Positions 46,373-55,162 of a DNA stretch of 64,000 nt are shown here, in pieces. The DNA is from Bacillus sp. PAMC26568 (lineage in GTDB: Bacteria; Bacillota; Bacilli; Bacillales; Bacillaceae), in NCBI RefSeq assembly GCF_014235785.1, contig NZ_CP060137.1, positions 62,001-126,000 of the forward strand, written 5' to 3'. The position numbers and the translations under genes are program-made. How positions within the stretch are numbered: position 1 is the first letter of the stretch; each line of letters starts with the position of its first letter. The notes beneath the pieces are model-generated. The model was not told the origin of the DNA. It searched no databases and saw nothing but the letters and a program-made list of their open reading frames with translations.

Positions 46373-46789
46373 TTTCGGCATCATCCATAATACTCCTTAT
46401 ATAAAAGGATTAATTAATTCATAACATGAAAATGAAGAAAAAAATATTAAATTCAAACCATAATTCCTTGAATAAGCAAAGACAAAAGTGTGTTTTTTAA
46501 TTGCATTATTGTTCCATCCTCTCCAAAGAGGTTATTAGGATGTAGCTTGTTTTAGAGAAAGGTAAATATGTCAAAGATGCTTTATTCTTAGCTGCCATTT
46601 TGCTTGATAGAGTAACCATCCCTTCTATTGTAAGAAATGAAAACTTCGTGTAACTACTTGATGATTAGAAAAATACAGTGTTTTTTGTAGAAGAGGGGAG
46701 AATGTTAAAGATCGCCAGAGGCAAGTGAAAAAAAACGACCTTCGGCTGAAAACACTATTAGAAGGAGAGGAATACTGAATTCAAGCTAC
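46373..46789. other. Scar interval between the two duplicated blocks
   Basis: No intact gene. A 35-codon stretch at 46546-46653 looks coding (LVLEKGKYVKDALFLAAILL then DRVTIPSIVRNENF) but lacks a start. The sequence around 46672-46700 (GTGTTTTTTGTAGAAGAGGG) repeats that at 45401-45422 and seems to mark the start of the second block. Confidence 0.45.
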
Positions 46790-47274
46790 CTATTATCCAG
46801 TATTCTCTAAGTCGTTAATGAATAATTACTTTATATGGAAATAAATGGTGTAATTTTCAAGTTTTCTTCCTCATTAAAACTCATTATACGCAGCGATTTT
46901 CCAGCAACTTATGTTTAATTATTAGAACTTCATCTTTTCGAATATCAACCATATCTAGAAAACGAATGCTATTGCCCCTTTTGTGCAATGCCTTTCCTCT
47001 AAATAGTAATGTGAGAAACTTCGTATCTTGCTTGCACGCAAACTGTAAGATGATATTCATCTCGTCGGTTTCTTTCAGCGCAACTCCCAAACGATTTTCA
47101 CTTTGATTGATATCTGATATCGAATCTACGAATAAGACTTTTTCTGTTCTTAAATTGTTTTGAAGGAATCTTCCAAAAAAACTCTTCCTCCTCTGAGAAA
47201 TATTGAAAGAGCCTTTTCGAATCAGCTTGTTCAATATTTTGATGCCGAAATGGCCTCGATGGATATGCAGTCAT
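46790..47274 (-). pseudogene. Decayed second copy of the GNAT acetyltransferase
   Basis: From 47274 the frame reads MTAYPSRPFRHQNIEQADSK then RLFQYFSEEE, matching MTAFPEIKTERLRLRNIEQK of the intact gene at 45502-46059. A second frame continues NRLGVALKETDEMN (intact copy: IRWGIALKDTDELI). The nucleotide match continues to the 3' end near 46790. Several frameshifts and a lost acetyl-CoA loop make it non-functional. Confidence 0.8.
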
Positions 47275-47410
47275 TGTGATTTTCACAATCATCTTTTCTC
47301 TAAATCGTTCGTTCGACACGAACCTTGGTTTTCACTTTAATTGTATGAATGTTCATTCGATGTTAATTAGGAAAAAGGTAGAATCAGTATTTTATTGAAG
47401 TGAATCACGA

Positions 47411-47570
47411 TGTTTACATTAAAGTATACTTGTAAACTAAATGTAATGTATTGTCTTCTTTTTGTGTACACATGTATACAAATTTGTGTGCATGCTGGTG
47501 GATCAACATGTATACAACCTGTACTCGTTGTATTCGTATTTGTATACAAGTAAACGAATTTGTAAACGTT
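47411..47570 (+). repeat. Centromere-like iteron array, copy B (parC candidate)
   Basis: TGTATACA-type octamers lie at 47411, 47423 and 47431 (variants), 47463, 47473, 47485, 47509, 47520, 47529, 47541, 47549 and 47561. Most steps are 9-12 or 20-24 bases, so they face one side of the helix. The array ends about 90 bases before the ParM-like gene, the usual place of parC in plasmid par loci, where ParR binds repeats and also represses the promoter. Confidence 0.75.
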
Positions 47571-47579
47571 TGAGTTCTA

Positions 47580-47606
47580 TTGACGAAACTATCATTCTTT
47601 TATACT
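47580..47606 (+). promoter_or_regulatory. Promoter of the ParM-like operon
   Basis: TTGACG (47580-47585) and TATACT (47601-47606) are 15 bases apart, a good -35/-10 pair with a short spacer, directly downstream of the iteron array. Confidence 0.55.
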
Positions 47607-47659
47607 CTTTAATAGAATGGATTTATATACTAATTCATTACGTGAAAGGAATGGTGTTC

Positions 47660-48841
47660 ATGAGTAATTCTAGAATCGCAGCAATAGATGTTGGGAATGA
47701 CGCAGTAAAAGCAATTTTCGGAAAATACGATTCCCAGCTATACATACCGAATGTAATCGCAAGAGATATTGAAGATCGACCTATTATTGGAATTGAAGAC
47801 TTAGACAGCAAGGACCCGCTAGATGGAATCCACATCAAAGTTCACTCCCCTGCTCTGAAAGAAAACAATGCAATTTACCGAGTAGGAAATTTAGCTACGA
47901 AAAGCGACAATGCATCTGAACTTGATCCAGGCAGCAGCAAATCAGAAGAAGATCAAACATTGGTTATGCTTTTTGCTTCTATTGCACTTGATGCTGTTAA
48001 ACCTGAAAATGAAAAGGTGTTCCGCAGAAACAACAAAATAATTGATGCAGCCTATACACTGGGAACAGGCCTTCCGTTACGAGAAGCAAAAGAAGGCAAA
48101 GATGTTGGATATCGTTCAAAGCTTCTTGGAAATGTACATCAGGTGGAGTTTTTAATTACACCTAAATATCAAGGTTTAAAAGTAAATATTAAATTTGATG
48201 AAGTAAAAGTCTATCCAGAGGGATTTGCTGCATATATCAATCTAGTAATGGATAAAGATTTAAATATCATTAACAAGGACTTGATTGACAAGCGCATCAT
48301 CATTCAGGATATTGGTGGACTTTCAACAGATATCGCAGTTATTAAGAACCGCAACGTTGATGATGATAAAGCACAGGGTTTCAACCTTGGAGTTGTTGAA
48401 TCACTTGAAGCAATCCGCGAAGAAATCCGTTCAAAACATGGAGTTGAGCTGGACAGCCGCCGTGATGTTGTTGAAATTATCACGAAGAAAACGGACCGTA
48501 ATCACATTTATGTAAGAGGGAGCCGTACAAGTGTACATGATATTACAGATCGAATTTTATTAGATCTTGCTAAAAAGCAATATCGTCACCTGCGCAATGT
48601 TTGGCAGAAAAACTCTCAGACAGAAATCTGCTACTTTGTCGGAGGCGGAGCCGTTGTATTGAAAGATTACCTGAAAACACTGAATAACAATCTTGATGGT
48701 TATAACATTGACTTCTTTGAAGATGAAAATGAAAGCATCTGGATGATGGCCAATGCTTATTATAAGCTGGTTTTCGACTTTTACAGCAAGCAGCAAAAAG
48801 AGAAAAGCAGCGAAGATAAAAAAGCAGCTACTACCAAATAA
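47660..48841 (+). CDS. ParM/StbA-family actin-like segregation ATPase
   Basis: A 393-residue actin-fold ATPase. Phosphate-1 motif is AAIDVGNDAVKAI (about 6-18), phosphate-2 motif is IQDIGGLSTDIAV (about 215-227), and the adenosine motif is FVGGGAVVLKDYL (about 332-344). Such proteins form filaments that push plasmid copies apart, joined to DNA through a ParR adaptor on parC. ATG at 47660 follows AAAGGA at proper spacing; ATG at 47651 is too close to it. The neighbouring ParR-like gene and iterons complete a type II partition cassette, here among chromosomal genes. Confidence 0.85.
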   Translation: MSNSRIAAIDVGNDAVKAIFGKYDSQLYIPNVIARDIEDRPIIGIEDLDSKDPLDGIHIKVHSPALKENNAIYRVGNLATKSDNASELDPGSSKSEEDQTLVMLFASIALDAVKPENEKVFRRNNKIIDAAYTLGTGLPLREAKEGKDVGYRSKLLGNVHQVEFLITPKYQGLKVNIKFDEVKVYPEGFAAYINLVMDKDLNIINKDLIDKRIIIQDIGGLSTDIAVIKNRNVDDDKAQGFNLGVVESLEAIREEIRSKHGVELDSRRDVVEIITKKTDRNHIYVRGSRTSVHDITDRILLDLAKKQYRHLRNVWQKNSQTEICYFVGGGAVVLKDYLKTLNNNLDGYNIDFFEDENESIWMMANAYYKLVFDFYSKQQKEKSSEDKKAATTK

Positions 48842-48853
48842 TAGGGTGGTTTT

Positions 48854-49420
48854 ATGAGAAAAGGAGTTTCATCAGGCATTCAGAGGGGACAAGCGATTAC
48901 GTTTCGCATTCCCTCCGATACACCTGAACACATATTAAGACAGCTGCAAAAGCTTAAAGAAACGGAAAAAAGGAATTTTTCAAGTAAAATTGCCGAATTT
49001 GTTTCACAAGGTGTAAGTGAATCTTTTGTGAAGGAAAAAGAAAGTGTCACGATTCCGATTCCTCAAAAATTAAGCAAGGCACAAAGAGACTGGCTAAAAC
49101 ATGAGCATTCTGAAGCACTGCTTGGCAGCATTGTGTATCAGATTCTTGCCGATCCAATCAGAGCAGCTTCTTTGCTTGCTTCATTCAACAGCAAATCACT
49201 AGATATTGATGAAGCGCTTTACTTGCAGGAAGTACCCTTTCCAAGTGAGCCGGCGGCAGAGCAAGAACCTGAACCAGACGAGGACTTTGATGAAAATGCA
49301 GGGCTTGATGATTTCGATTGGGAAAAAGCCATGCAGGAGTCAGCTTCATCTGCTGAAGAAGAAAAAGAAGAATCTGCGGATGATCTAATTGGCGGATTTC
49401 TTTCTAAAATGAATAAGTGA
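48854..49420 (+). CDS. ParR-like DNA-binding adaptor
   Basis: A 188-residue protein. The N-terminus (GQAITFRIPSDTPEHILRQL, then KLKETEKRNFSSKIAEFV) has the strand-helix-helix pattern of a ribbon-helix-helix domain, as in ParR. The middle is helical. The C-terminal 70 residues are strongly acidic (PEPDEDFDENAGLDDFDW) and end DDLIGGFLSKMNK, a tail that could contact the actin filament. It starts 12 bases after the ParM-like stop and is followed by a terminator. The family identity rests on context and pattern, not on a strong motif. Confidence 0.7.
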   Translation: MRKGVSSGIQRGQAITFRIPSDTPEHILRQLQKLKETEKRNFSSKIAEFVSQGVSESFVKEKESVTIPIPQKLSKAQRDWLKHEHSEALLGSIVYQILADPIRAASLLASFNSKSLDIDEALYLQEVPFPSEPAAEQEPEPDEDFDENAGLDDFDWEKAMQESASSAEEEKEESADDLIGGFLSKMNK

Positions 49421-49427
49421 TAAAAGG

Positions 49428-49458
49428 AAAGCTAACCTCTGATGTTAGCTTTTTTATA
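49428..49458 (+). terminator. Terminator of the segregation operon
   Basis: AAAGCTAAC (49428-49436) pairs with GTTAGCTTT (from 49444), followed by a T run. Confidence 0.85.
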
Positions 49459-49548
49459 TTGAGAAGAAAATGCAATACCTCAGAAGCTGGTACTAACCAA
49501 TCCGAAAGAGAGGATAATCACATATGATTGGAAAAGGAGGGATTCGGT

Positions 49549-50190
49549 ATGTACGATCATTTAACAAGGCTGCAAAAACATTATTATCAAGGTGCTTCGA
49601 AACTGTTGGCAGAATCTTTTATAGATAATCCGTTATTTATTTACCTCTTTCCAAATGAAAAGAAAAGAGAAAGGATCCTCCTGAATATTATAGAGGTGTT
49701 GTTGAGATAGTTGATGCGATCAGTGATGTCTATATCACATCGGAAAAAATAGAGGGGATTTTTGCAGTAAGGAGGACCGGAAAACAAAGATTTTCCCTCC
49801 CTCTATATAGAGCAAACAATTCTTAGAAGTATAGTGTTAATTAAGGATGTACCACTATTATTAATCATAAAAAAAGCAAAAAAACTTTCTATTGTCTCAC
49901 AAAGAATGGCTTTTTATGAACACCAAAAACCACATCTAATTTTAGATATGGTCGCAGTTGATAAGAAATACAGGGGCCAAAAATTCATGAGTCAAATGAT
50001 CATAGCGGCATTGGACGAAGCGGATAAAAGGAGAACATTCTGTGTTCTGGAGACGGAAACGATTGAAAATGTTAGAATTTATGAACACTTCGGCTTCCAA
50101 TTATCACAGAGTATTGAGGTTGTAAAAGGGCAATTGACAGTTTATATCTTAATCTATGATCCGTTTCATCAAATCAAATATCAAGATTAA
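49549..50190 (+). pseudogene. GNAT acetyltransferase with two frameshifts
   Basis: Three consecutive frames make one GNAT protein. MYDHLTRLQKHYYQGASKLL starts at 49549 behind GGAGGG and stops at 49710. VEIVDAISDVYITSEKIEGI continues one frame over to about 49828. From 49834 the last frame has the acetyl-CoA part MVAVDKKYRGQKFMSQMII and IYEHFGFQLSQ. Both breaks fall between well-preserved segments. It is not functional as read. Confidence 0.75.
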
Positions 50191-50384
50191 GGTGTGTCGA
50201 TTGATTTTACTCTGCCTACTTGCCCGTCTTCAAGACGCACTTTTATGCCATGAGGGTGAAAACCTGATTTTGTCAGGATGTCTTTCACAACCCCGGCCGT
50301 CAGCTTTCCTGATCTTTGATCTTGCTTTAAAACAATCTGTACTGAAGAACCAGGCTTAATATGTTCACGATTTTGTCCGTTCAT
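50187..50384 (-). CDS. ywbE: YwbE-family protein
   Basis: A 65-residue protein of the YwbE (DUF2196) family: REHIKPGSSVQIVLKQDQRS then GVVKDILTKSGFHPHGIKVR. This small beta-barrel-like basic domain is of unknown function. It starts four bases after the stop of the 56-residue gene and is probably co-transcribed with it. Confidence 0.88.
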   Translation of the reverse strand: MNGQNREHIKPGSSVQIVLKQDQRSGKLTAGVVKDILTKSGFHPHGIKVRLEDGQVGRVKSIDTP

Positions 50385-50387
50385 CAG

Positions 50388-50558
50388 TTAGACACCCATT
50401 CTTCTGCGCTGATTGTTCGTTTTCTTTGAAACCTGGCTCTTCATGTTTTTGGTCTGGTTGGATCCTTTTATGTTTGCATTTCCGTTTGCCTGTGCCTGTT
50501 TTTTACTTGCAAGCTTTTGTTTAATGGCTTCTTCTAGCGTCATTTTCTTTTCTGACAT
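50388..50558 (-). CDS. Small basic protein upstream of ywbE
   Basis: A 56-residue hydrophilic, Lys/Asn/Gln-rich protein (MSEKKMTLEEAIKQKLASKK, ending KKTNNQRRRMGV), probably largely unfolded and perhaps nucleic-acid-binding. ATG at 50558 follows AGGAGG, 12 bases upstream. The function is unknown. Confidence 0.65.
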   Translation of the reverse strand: MSEKKMTLEEAIKQKLASKKQAQANGNANIKGSNQTKNMKSQVSKKTNNQRRRMGV

Positions 50559-50785
50559 ATTAAAAGACAACCTCCTTTGTAAAATAAGATGTACAGCCAT
50601 TATAATATAATTCACAAAATAAAAATAGAACGGCTAAAGTCAATATTCCCCTATATTTTCTGGGAAATAGCTGCCTTCTTTCTCTTTTTTGGGAAAGTAG
50701 GTTTTTTCGCATGATAAAGTGTACAATAAGAATCTAATATAATGAATGACGGATGATAGAGTATAGAAAGAGGGTTCAAAAAGAA

Positions 50786-52078
50786 ATGTCATTTTCAAAA
50801 CTTGGAATTCGTAAAGAGGTAATGGAAACACTTAAGGCAAATGGAATCGGTACGCCTACACCTATTCAGGAAAAAGCGATTCCTGCCGTGCTTGAAGGCC
50901 TTGATGTCATAGCGAAAGCACAGACAGGAACGGGGAAAACACTTGCTTTTGTTCTGCCGATTTTAGAAAGGCTTGATCTTACGAAAGGAACTGTTCAAGC
51001 ACTTATTGTGACGCCAACTCGAGAACTTGCTCTTCAAATTACAGCTGAGGTGAAAAAAATGACCGCCAGGCTGGAAGATGTGGGTGTCCTTGCTGTATAT
51101 GGCGGACAGGATGTTGAACAACAGATAAAAAAACTTGGGCGCGGTGTTCACATTGTCATTGGAACACCTGGAAGACTTCTTGATCATATTAGAAGGGAAA
51201 CCATTGATCTCTCGGAAGTGGGAATGCTTGTGCTTGATGAAGCAGATCAAATGCTGCATATCGGATTTTTGCACGAAGTAGAGGAAATCATTCGCCACAC
51301 GTCAGATGCACGCCAGACGATGCTGTTTTCAGCCACCATTCCCGATCAGATTCGTACGTTGTCAAACAAGTATATGAAAAATCCGGAAGATATTAGAGTA
51401 CAGGATACACAGGTAACGGTGAAAGACATTAAACAGCTTGTCATTGAAACAAACGATCGTGCGAAGCAGGCAGCACTCTTCCGTTTATTAGATGAGCACC
51501 GGCCGTTTCTTGCGATTATTTTCTGCCGTACGAAAAGAAGGGCAAGCAGACTGAATGATGCAATGAAATCACGCAAATATTTGGCAGAAGAGCTGCACGG
51601 TGATCTTTCTCAGGCCAAAAGAGAAAAAGTGATGAAAATGTTCCGCGAAGCTAAAATCCAATATTTAATTGCAACAGATGTTGCGGCAAGGGGAATTGAT
51701 GTTGAAGGTGTTACACATGTATATAACTTCGACATTCCGCTTGACGCTGAAAGTTATATCCATCGAATTGGGAGAACCGGAAGAGCAGGCAGTGATGGTC
51801 TGGCGATCACGTTTGCTGCGCCAAAGGACTTGGAGTACTTGCACGAAATTGAAAAAGGGATCTCCATGAGACTCCAAAAAGAAAAGATGGAAATTCCATC
51901 ATCAGAATATACCTCACAGCCAAAGGACAAGGATGACGAATACCGACCGAAAAAACCAAAAACAGGCAGAAGAGGTTCTCAAAATAGAGAAGGTTCTAAT
52001 GTGAAAAGTGCAAAACCAAAAGCAAAAACGAATGACCGCAGCTCTTCAAGATCAAAATCACCTAGAAGCAGTAGATAA
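50786..52078 (+). CDS. DEAD-box RNA helicase
   Basis: About 430 residues with all helicase motifs in order. Q motif is [11 protein letters not shown] is AQTGTGKT, Ia is PTRELALQ, Ib is TPGRLLD, II is [11 protein letters not shown] is SATIPD, IV is [11 protein letters not shown] is [15 protein letters not shown] is [10 protein letters not shown]. The C-terminus (from about 385) is a short basic, Ser/Lys/Arg-rich tail and not a DbpA-type RNA-binding domain, so the protein is of the short RhlE/CshB kind. It acts in mRNA turnover or ribosome assembly. ATG at 50786 is preferred: 50753 has no ribosome site. Confidence 0.92.
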   Translation: MSFSKLGIRKEVMETLKANGIGTPTPIQEKAIPAVLEGLDVIAKAQTGTGKTLAFVLPILERLDLTKGTVQALIVTPTRELALQITAEVKKMTARLEDVGVLAVYGGQDVEQQIKKLGRGVHIVIGTPGRLLDHIRRETIDLSEVGMLVLDEADQMLHIGFLHEVEEIIRHTSDARQTMLFSATIPDQIRTLSNKYMKNPEDIRVQDTQVTVKDIKQLVIETNDRAKQAALFRLLDEHRPFLAIIFCRTKRRASRLNDAMKSRKYLAEELHGDLSQAKREKVMKMFREAKIQYLIATDVAARGIDVEGVTHVYNFDIPLDAESYIHRIGRTGRAGSDGLAITFAAPKDLEYLHEIEKGISMRLQKEKMEIPSSEYTSQPKDKDDEYRPKKPKTGRRGSQNREGSNVKSAKPKAKTNDRSSSRSKSPRSSR

Positions 52079-52090
52079 GGGGTATGGACT

Positions 52091-52989
52091 ATGAATACTC
52101 CATGGTCAGCAGAACAAGTTGTTACAGAAACTCTCGCTAAGAAACTGATTGAAGAGGAGTTTCCTGAATTAAAACCTGTTGAGGTAAGCTTGCTTGGAAA
52201 AGGCTTCGACAATACCGTGTATGAGGTTAATAAACTTTATGTTTTCAGGTTTCCCCGCAGAGAAATTGCTGTCCGTTTATTAGAAATCGAAAAACAAATT
52301 CTGCCAACACTTGCATCAAAAGTTGAAATGGCAATACCTGTTCCTGTTTTCTTTGGAAATCCAAGCAAGGATTATAAATGGATGTTTATCACAAAGTGGC
52401 TGGAGAAACCCCTTCTGAATTAAGTGAAGTTCAAAGGATAAGCATGGCAGCACCCCTTGCTGAATTTTTGAAAACAGTTCATGCTTTCCCAGCAGAAATC
52501 GCAAGAAAACATGGAGCAGAGGATGATCATTTCGGCCGCCTTGATTTGAAAAAAAGAATCCCGATGCTTCAGGCAAATATAGATAAACTAAAGCAAATTC
52601 ATAAAGGTGAAATCAGCGATAGAATGCAGCACTATCTCGACTCTTTATCCAAGATGGAATCTGTTTCTGCTGAACATCTAGTCCATGGAGACCTTCATAT
52701 TCGCAATATACTGATCGATAAGGACGGAGCTTTGTCAGGGATTATCGATTGGGGAGACACACATGTCGGAGATCCTGCTGTAGATTTATCAATCGTTTAC
52801 AGTTTGCTCCCTCCGGAGGCTAGGGAAACCTTCTTCGGAATATATGGAAAAGTAACTGAAGATACGAAAGAATTAGCCAGGTTTAAAGCGATATACACCC
52901 ACTCTGTCTTAATGGTTTATGGGTATGATCTTCAAGATTTAGCGTTAGTGCAGTCAGCTGAAACATCCATTCATTTAGCTTTATTTTAA
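52091..52989 (+). pseudogene. Aminoglycoside phosphotransferase-like (APH) protein with one frameshift
   Basis: Frame one (52091-52423) gives the N-lobe: LLGKGFDNTVYEVNKLYVFR. Frame two (to 52989) gives the C-lobe with catalytic HGDLHIRNILI and the metal motif IIDWGDTHVGDPAVD. Adding one T to the TTT at 52384-52386 restores WMFYHKVAGETPSELS across the junction. About 300 residues when joined. Family members phosphorylate aminoglycosides, macrolides or small metabolites; resistance cannot be inferred. It starts 12 bases after the helicase stop. Confidence 0.85.
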
Positions 52990-53164
52990 AAGGCATGTTC
53001 GTTTTTCCCGGACTTAGCCTTTTTTATTCGTATTTTGTGTATCAAATCGTTAAATAACGAAAAACATAGGGTGTCTTTATTAGAAAAGAGCACGAAATCC
53101 TAATGATAGACGTGAATAAGTCTAATTTCGGAAAACAACAATCTATTAGAACACAGAAAAAAAT

Positions 53165-53197
53165 ACATCCCCGCAGATAAAGGGACTGCGGGGATGT
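53165..53197 (-). terminator. Terminator of ykpA
   Basis: ACATCCCCGCAG (53165-53176) pairs with CTGCGGGGATGT (53186-53197). The A-rich plus strand to the left gives a T run on the minus strand. Confidence 0.9.
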
Positions 53198-53213
53198 TCA
53201 TTTTGCTCTATTC

Positions 53214-54770
53214 TTATTTTGCTGCCTGCTCTGCCCATTCCTCAACGTTCCAGACTTTTGTAATCCAGTCTTCGTAAAAATCAGGCTCATGGCAAACAAG
53301 AATAACGGTGCCTTTATATGCTTTTAGGGCGCGTTTAAGTTCTTCTTTCGCAACAACATCCAAATGATTTGTCGGCTCATCAAATAGAAGCCAGTTGCTT
53401 TCATACTGAAGCAATTTGCATAAACGTACTTTTGCCTGCTCTCCTCCGCTCAGCTGATTTAACGGACGGGAGATGTGCTCGTTTTTCAAGCCGACGCGGG
53501 CAAGCATTGCGCGGACCTGATGCTGATCCATGCTTGGGAACGCATTCCAAACATCATCAATCGGAGTAATATTATCAGCTTTTACTTCTTGTTCGAAATA
53601 AGAAGGGAAAAGGAAATCGCCTAATTGAATGGAACCGCCCAAAGGTTTTATTTTTCCCAAAATGGTTTTAAGAAGGGTGGATTTCCCAACGCCATTGCAG
53701 CCAGCAATCGCGATTTTTTCCCCGCGTTCAATCGTCATTGTAAGCTTTGGCAGAAGAGGGTGTGTATACCCGATCTCAACATCTTTTCCTTCAAAAACAA
53801 ACCGGCTGCTGCCCCGGGATTCTTTAAATTCAAAGGTTGGCTTCATCGCTGTCTCAGGACGGTCAATCCGCTCCATGCGGTCAAGCTGTTTTTGACGGCT
53901 TTTCGCACGGCCTGTTGTGGAATAACGAGCTTTATTTTTTGAGATAAAGTCTTCTTGTTTTTTAATAAATTCCTTCTGCTTTTCATAGGCATGAAGATGC
54001 TGATTTTTATTCATTTCTGCGAGCTCCAGGAATTTTTCATAAGTAGCAGTATACCGAGTCAGCTTGGAAAATTCCAAATGGAAAATGACATCAACAACGC
54101 CATTCATGAATTCCGTATCATGGGAAATCAGCAAAAATGCGCTTGGATATTCTTTTAGATAATGACTTAGCCATTGAATATGCTCGACATCCAAGTAGTT
54201 GGTAGGCTCGTCCAGAAGAAGAACTTCAGGCTGTTCAAGCAGAAGCTTTGCCAGAAGAACCTTTGTGCGCTGGCCGCCGCTCAGTGCCGAAACATCGCGA
54301 TCCAGTCCGATTGCATCAAGACCAAGCCCGCGTGCAGCTTCCTCTACTTTTATATCTAAAGAGTAAAATCCTCCTGCATCAAGATGATCCTGAATTTCTC
54401 CCATTCTCTCGAGAAGCTCTTCCAATTCTTCTGGAGTAGCGGTACCCATTAGTGCGATAACTTCATTTAATTCTTCCTCTTTTTTATATAAAGGCAAGAA
54501 AGCGTCTCGTAAAACGTCTCTGATTGTTTTTCCTTTTGATAAAACCGTGTGCTGATCCAGGTAGCCATAATGAACTCCCGGTGTCCACTCCACTTTGCCT
54601 GTATCATGGATCAGCTCTTTCGTAATAATGTTCATCATGGTGGATTTTCCTACACCGTTTGCACCGACAAGTCCGACATGCTCTCCAGGTAAAAGTCTGA
54701 AGGAAACATCTTTAAATAAAGTCCGGTCTCCAAAGCTATGGCTTAATTTATCAATTGTAAGTAAACTCAT
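53214..54770 (-). CDS. ykpA: ABC-F family ATPase YkpA
   Basis: About 518 residues: two ABC ATPase domains in one chain without membrane parts. P-loops are GANGVGKST (about 36) and GCNGVGKST (about 353). Signatures are LSGGQRTK and LSGGEQAK, and Walker B are LLLDEPTNYLD and LLFDEPTNHLD. A charged linker of about 80 residues lies between domains (about 235-315). ABC-F proteins act on the ribosome; YkpA is of the YbiT-like group of uncertain role, not a proven resistance factor. ATG at 54770 is preferred (MSLLTIDKLSHSFG start, GGAGGG upstream). Confidence 0.93.
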   Translation of the reverse strand: MSLLTIDKLSHSFGDRTLFKDVSFRLLPGEHVGLVGANGVGKSTMMNIITKELIHDTGKVEWTPGVHYGYLDQHTVLSKGKTIRDVLRDAFLPLYKKEEELNEVIALMGTATPEELEELLERMGEIQDHLDAGGFYSLDIKVEEAARGLGLDAIGLDRDVSALSGGQRTKVLLAKLLLEQPEVLLLDEPTNYLDVEHIQWLSHYLKEYPSAFLLISHDTEFMNGVVDVIFHLEFSKLTRYTATYEKFLELAEMNKNQHLHAYEKQKEFIKKQEDFISKNKARYSTTGRAKSRQKQLDRMERIDRPETAMKPTFEFKESRGSSRFVFEGKDVEIGYTHPLLPKLTMTIERGEKIAIAGCNGVGKSTLLKTILGKIKPLGGSIQLGDFLFPSYFEQEVKADNITPIDDVWNAFPSMDQHQVRAMLARVGLKNEHISRPLNQLSGGEQAKVRLCKLLQYESNWLLFDEPTNHLDVVAKEELKRALKAYKGTVILVCHEPDFYEDWITKVWNVEEWAEQAAK

Positions 54771-55028
54771 GTTCTTTTTAACCCTCCGCTGCATTCTAAA
54801 ATATTCATTCTTCCATCATACTAAATCGTCTGTTTTTAAGCTATAGCTGAAACTCCGGAAGTTTATGGGGATTTTTATAAAAAAGACAGTGTTTTCATCG
54901 ATTATGTTCTTCATTAGGATTGTGTTTTTTCAATAAAATCGCTTTGAACTTTTCCTGAAATAATGATAGGACATACACATAAGGTGGAAAAGCTGTGTTG
55001 TTTTTGAAAGGCCGTTTTCGCCAAATTT

Positions 55029-55130
55029 CACCCGTGGATTTCCGCTGCAGGCACTTGCTTTTCGCTGCAATCAACTCAAGGTTTATAAACATTTTTCTAA
55101 AAGCAACAAACTTTACGAAAAGAGCTTTAA
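55029..55130 (-). repeat. Interspersed intergenic repeat, shortened copy
   Basis: Read on the minus strand it has the same left part as 43398-43470 (GCTCTTTTCGTAAAGTTTG, then CTTTTAGAAAAA) and the same right part (AGCAAGTGCCTGCAGCGG, then AAATCCACGGG). About 85 bases of the centre are missing. It lies in the 368-base gap between ykpA and the DUF1801 gene, which holds nothing else recognisable. Confidence 0.8.
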
Positions 55131-55162
55131 AAAAAAGAGATAAAAAAACAGCAATTCCGCTG

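Noticed and set aside
46360-46374. cre site TGTAAGCGTTTGAT at the end of the iteron array
   Set aside because: The final CA of the consensus is missing, and the sequence is explained as the last iteron.
47462-47659. N-terminal extension of the ParM-like protein from 47462
   Set aside because: It would translate the iteron array and promoter, has no ribosome site, and the actin fold starts at 47660.
52378-52989. Separate kinase gene starting at 52378
   Set aside because: It lacks a ribosome site and the N-lobe. The missing lobe is the preceding frame, so one broken gene explains both.
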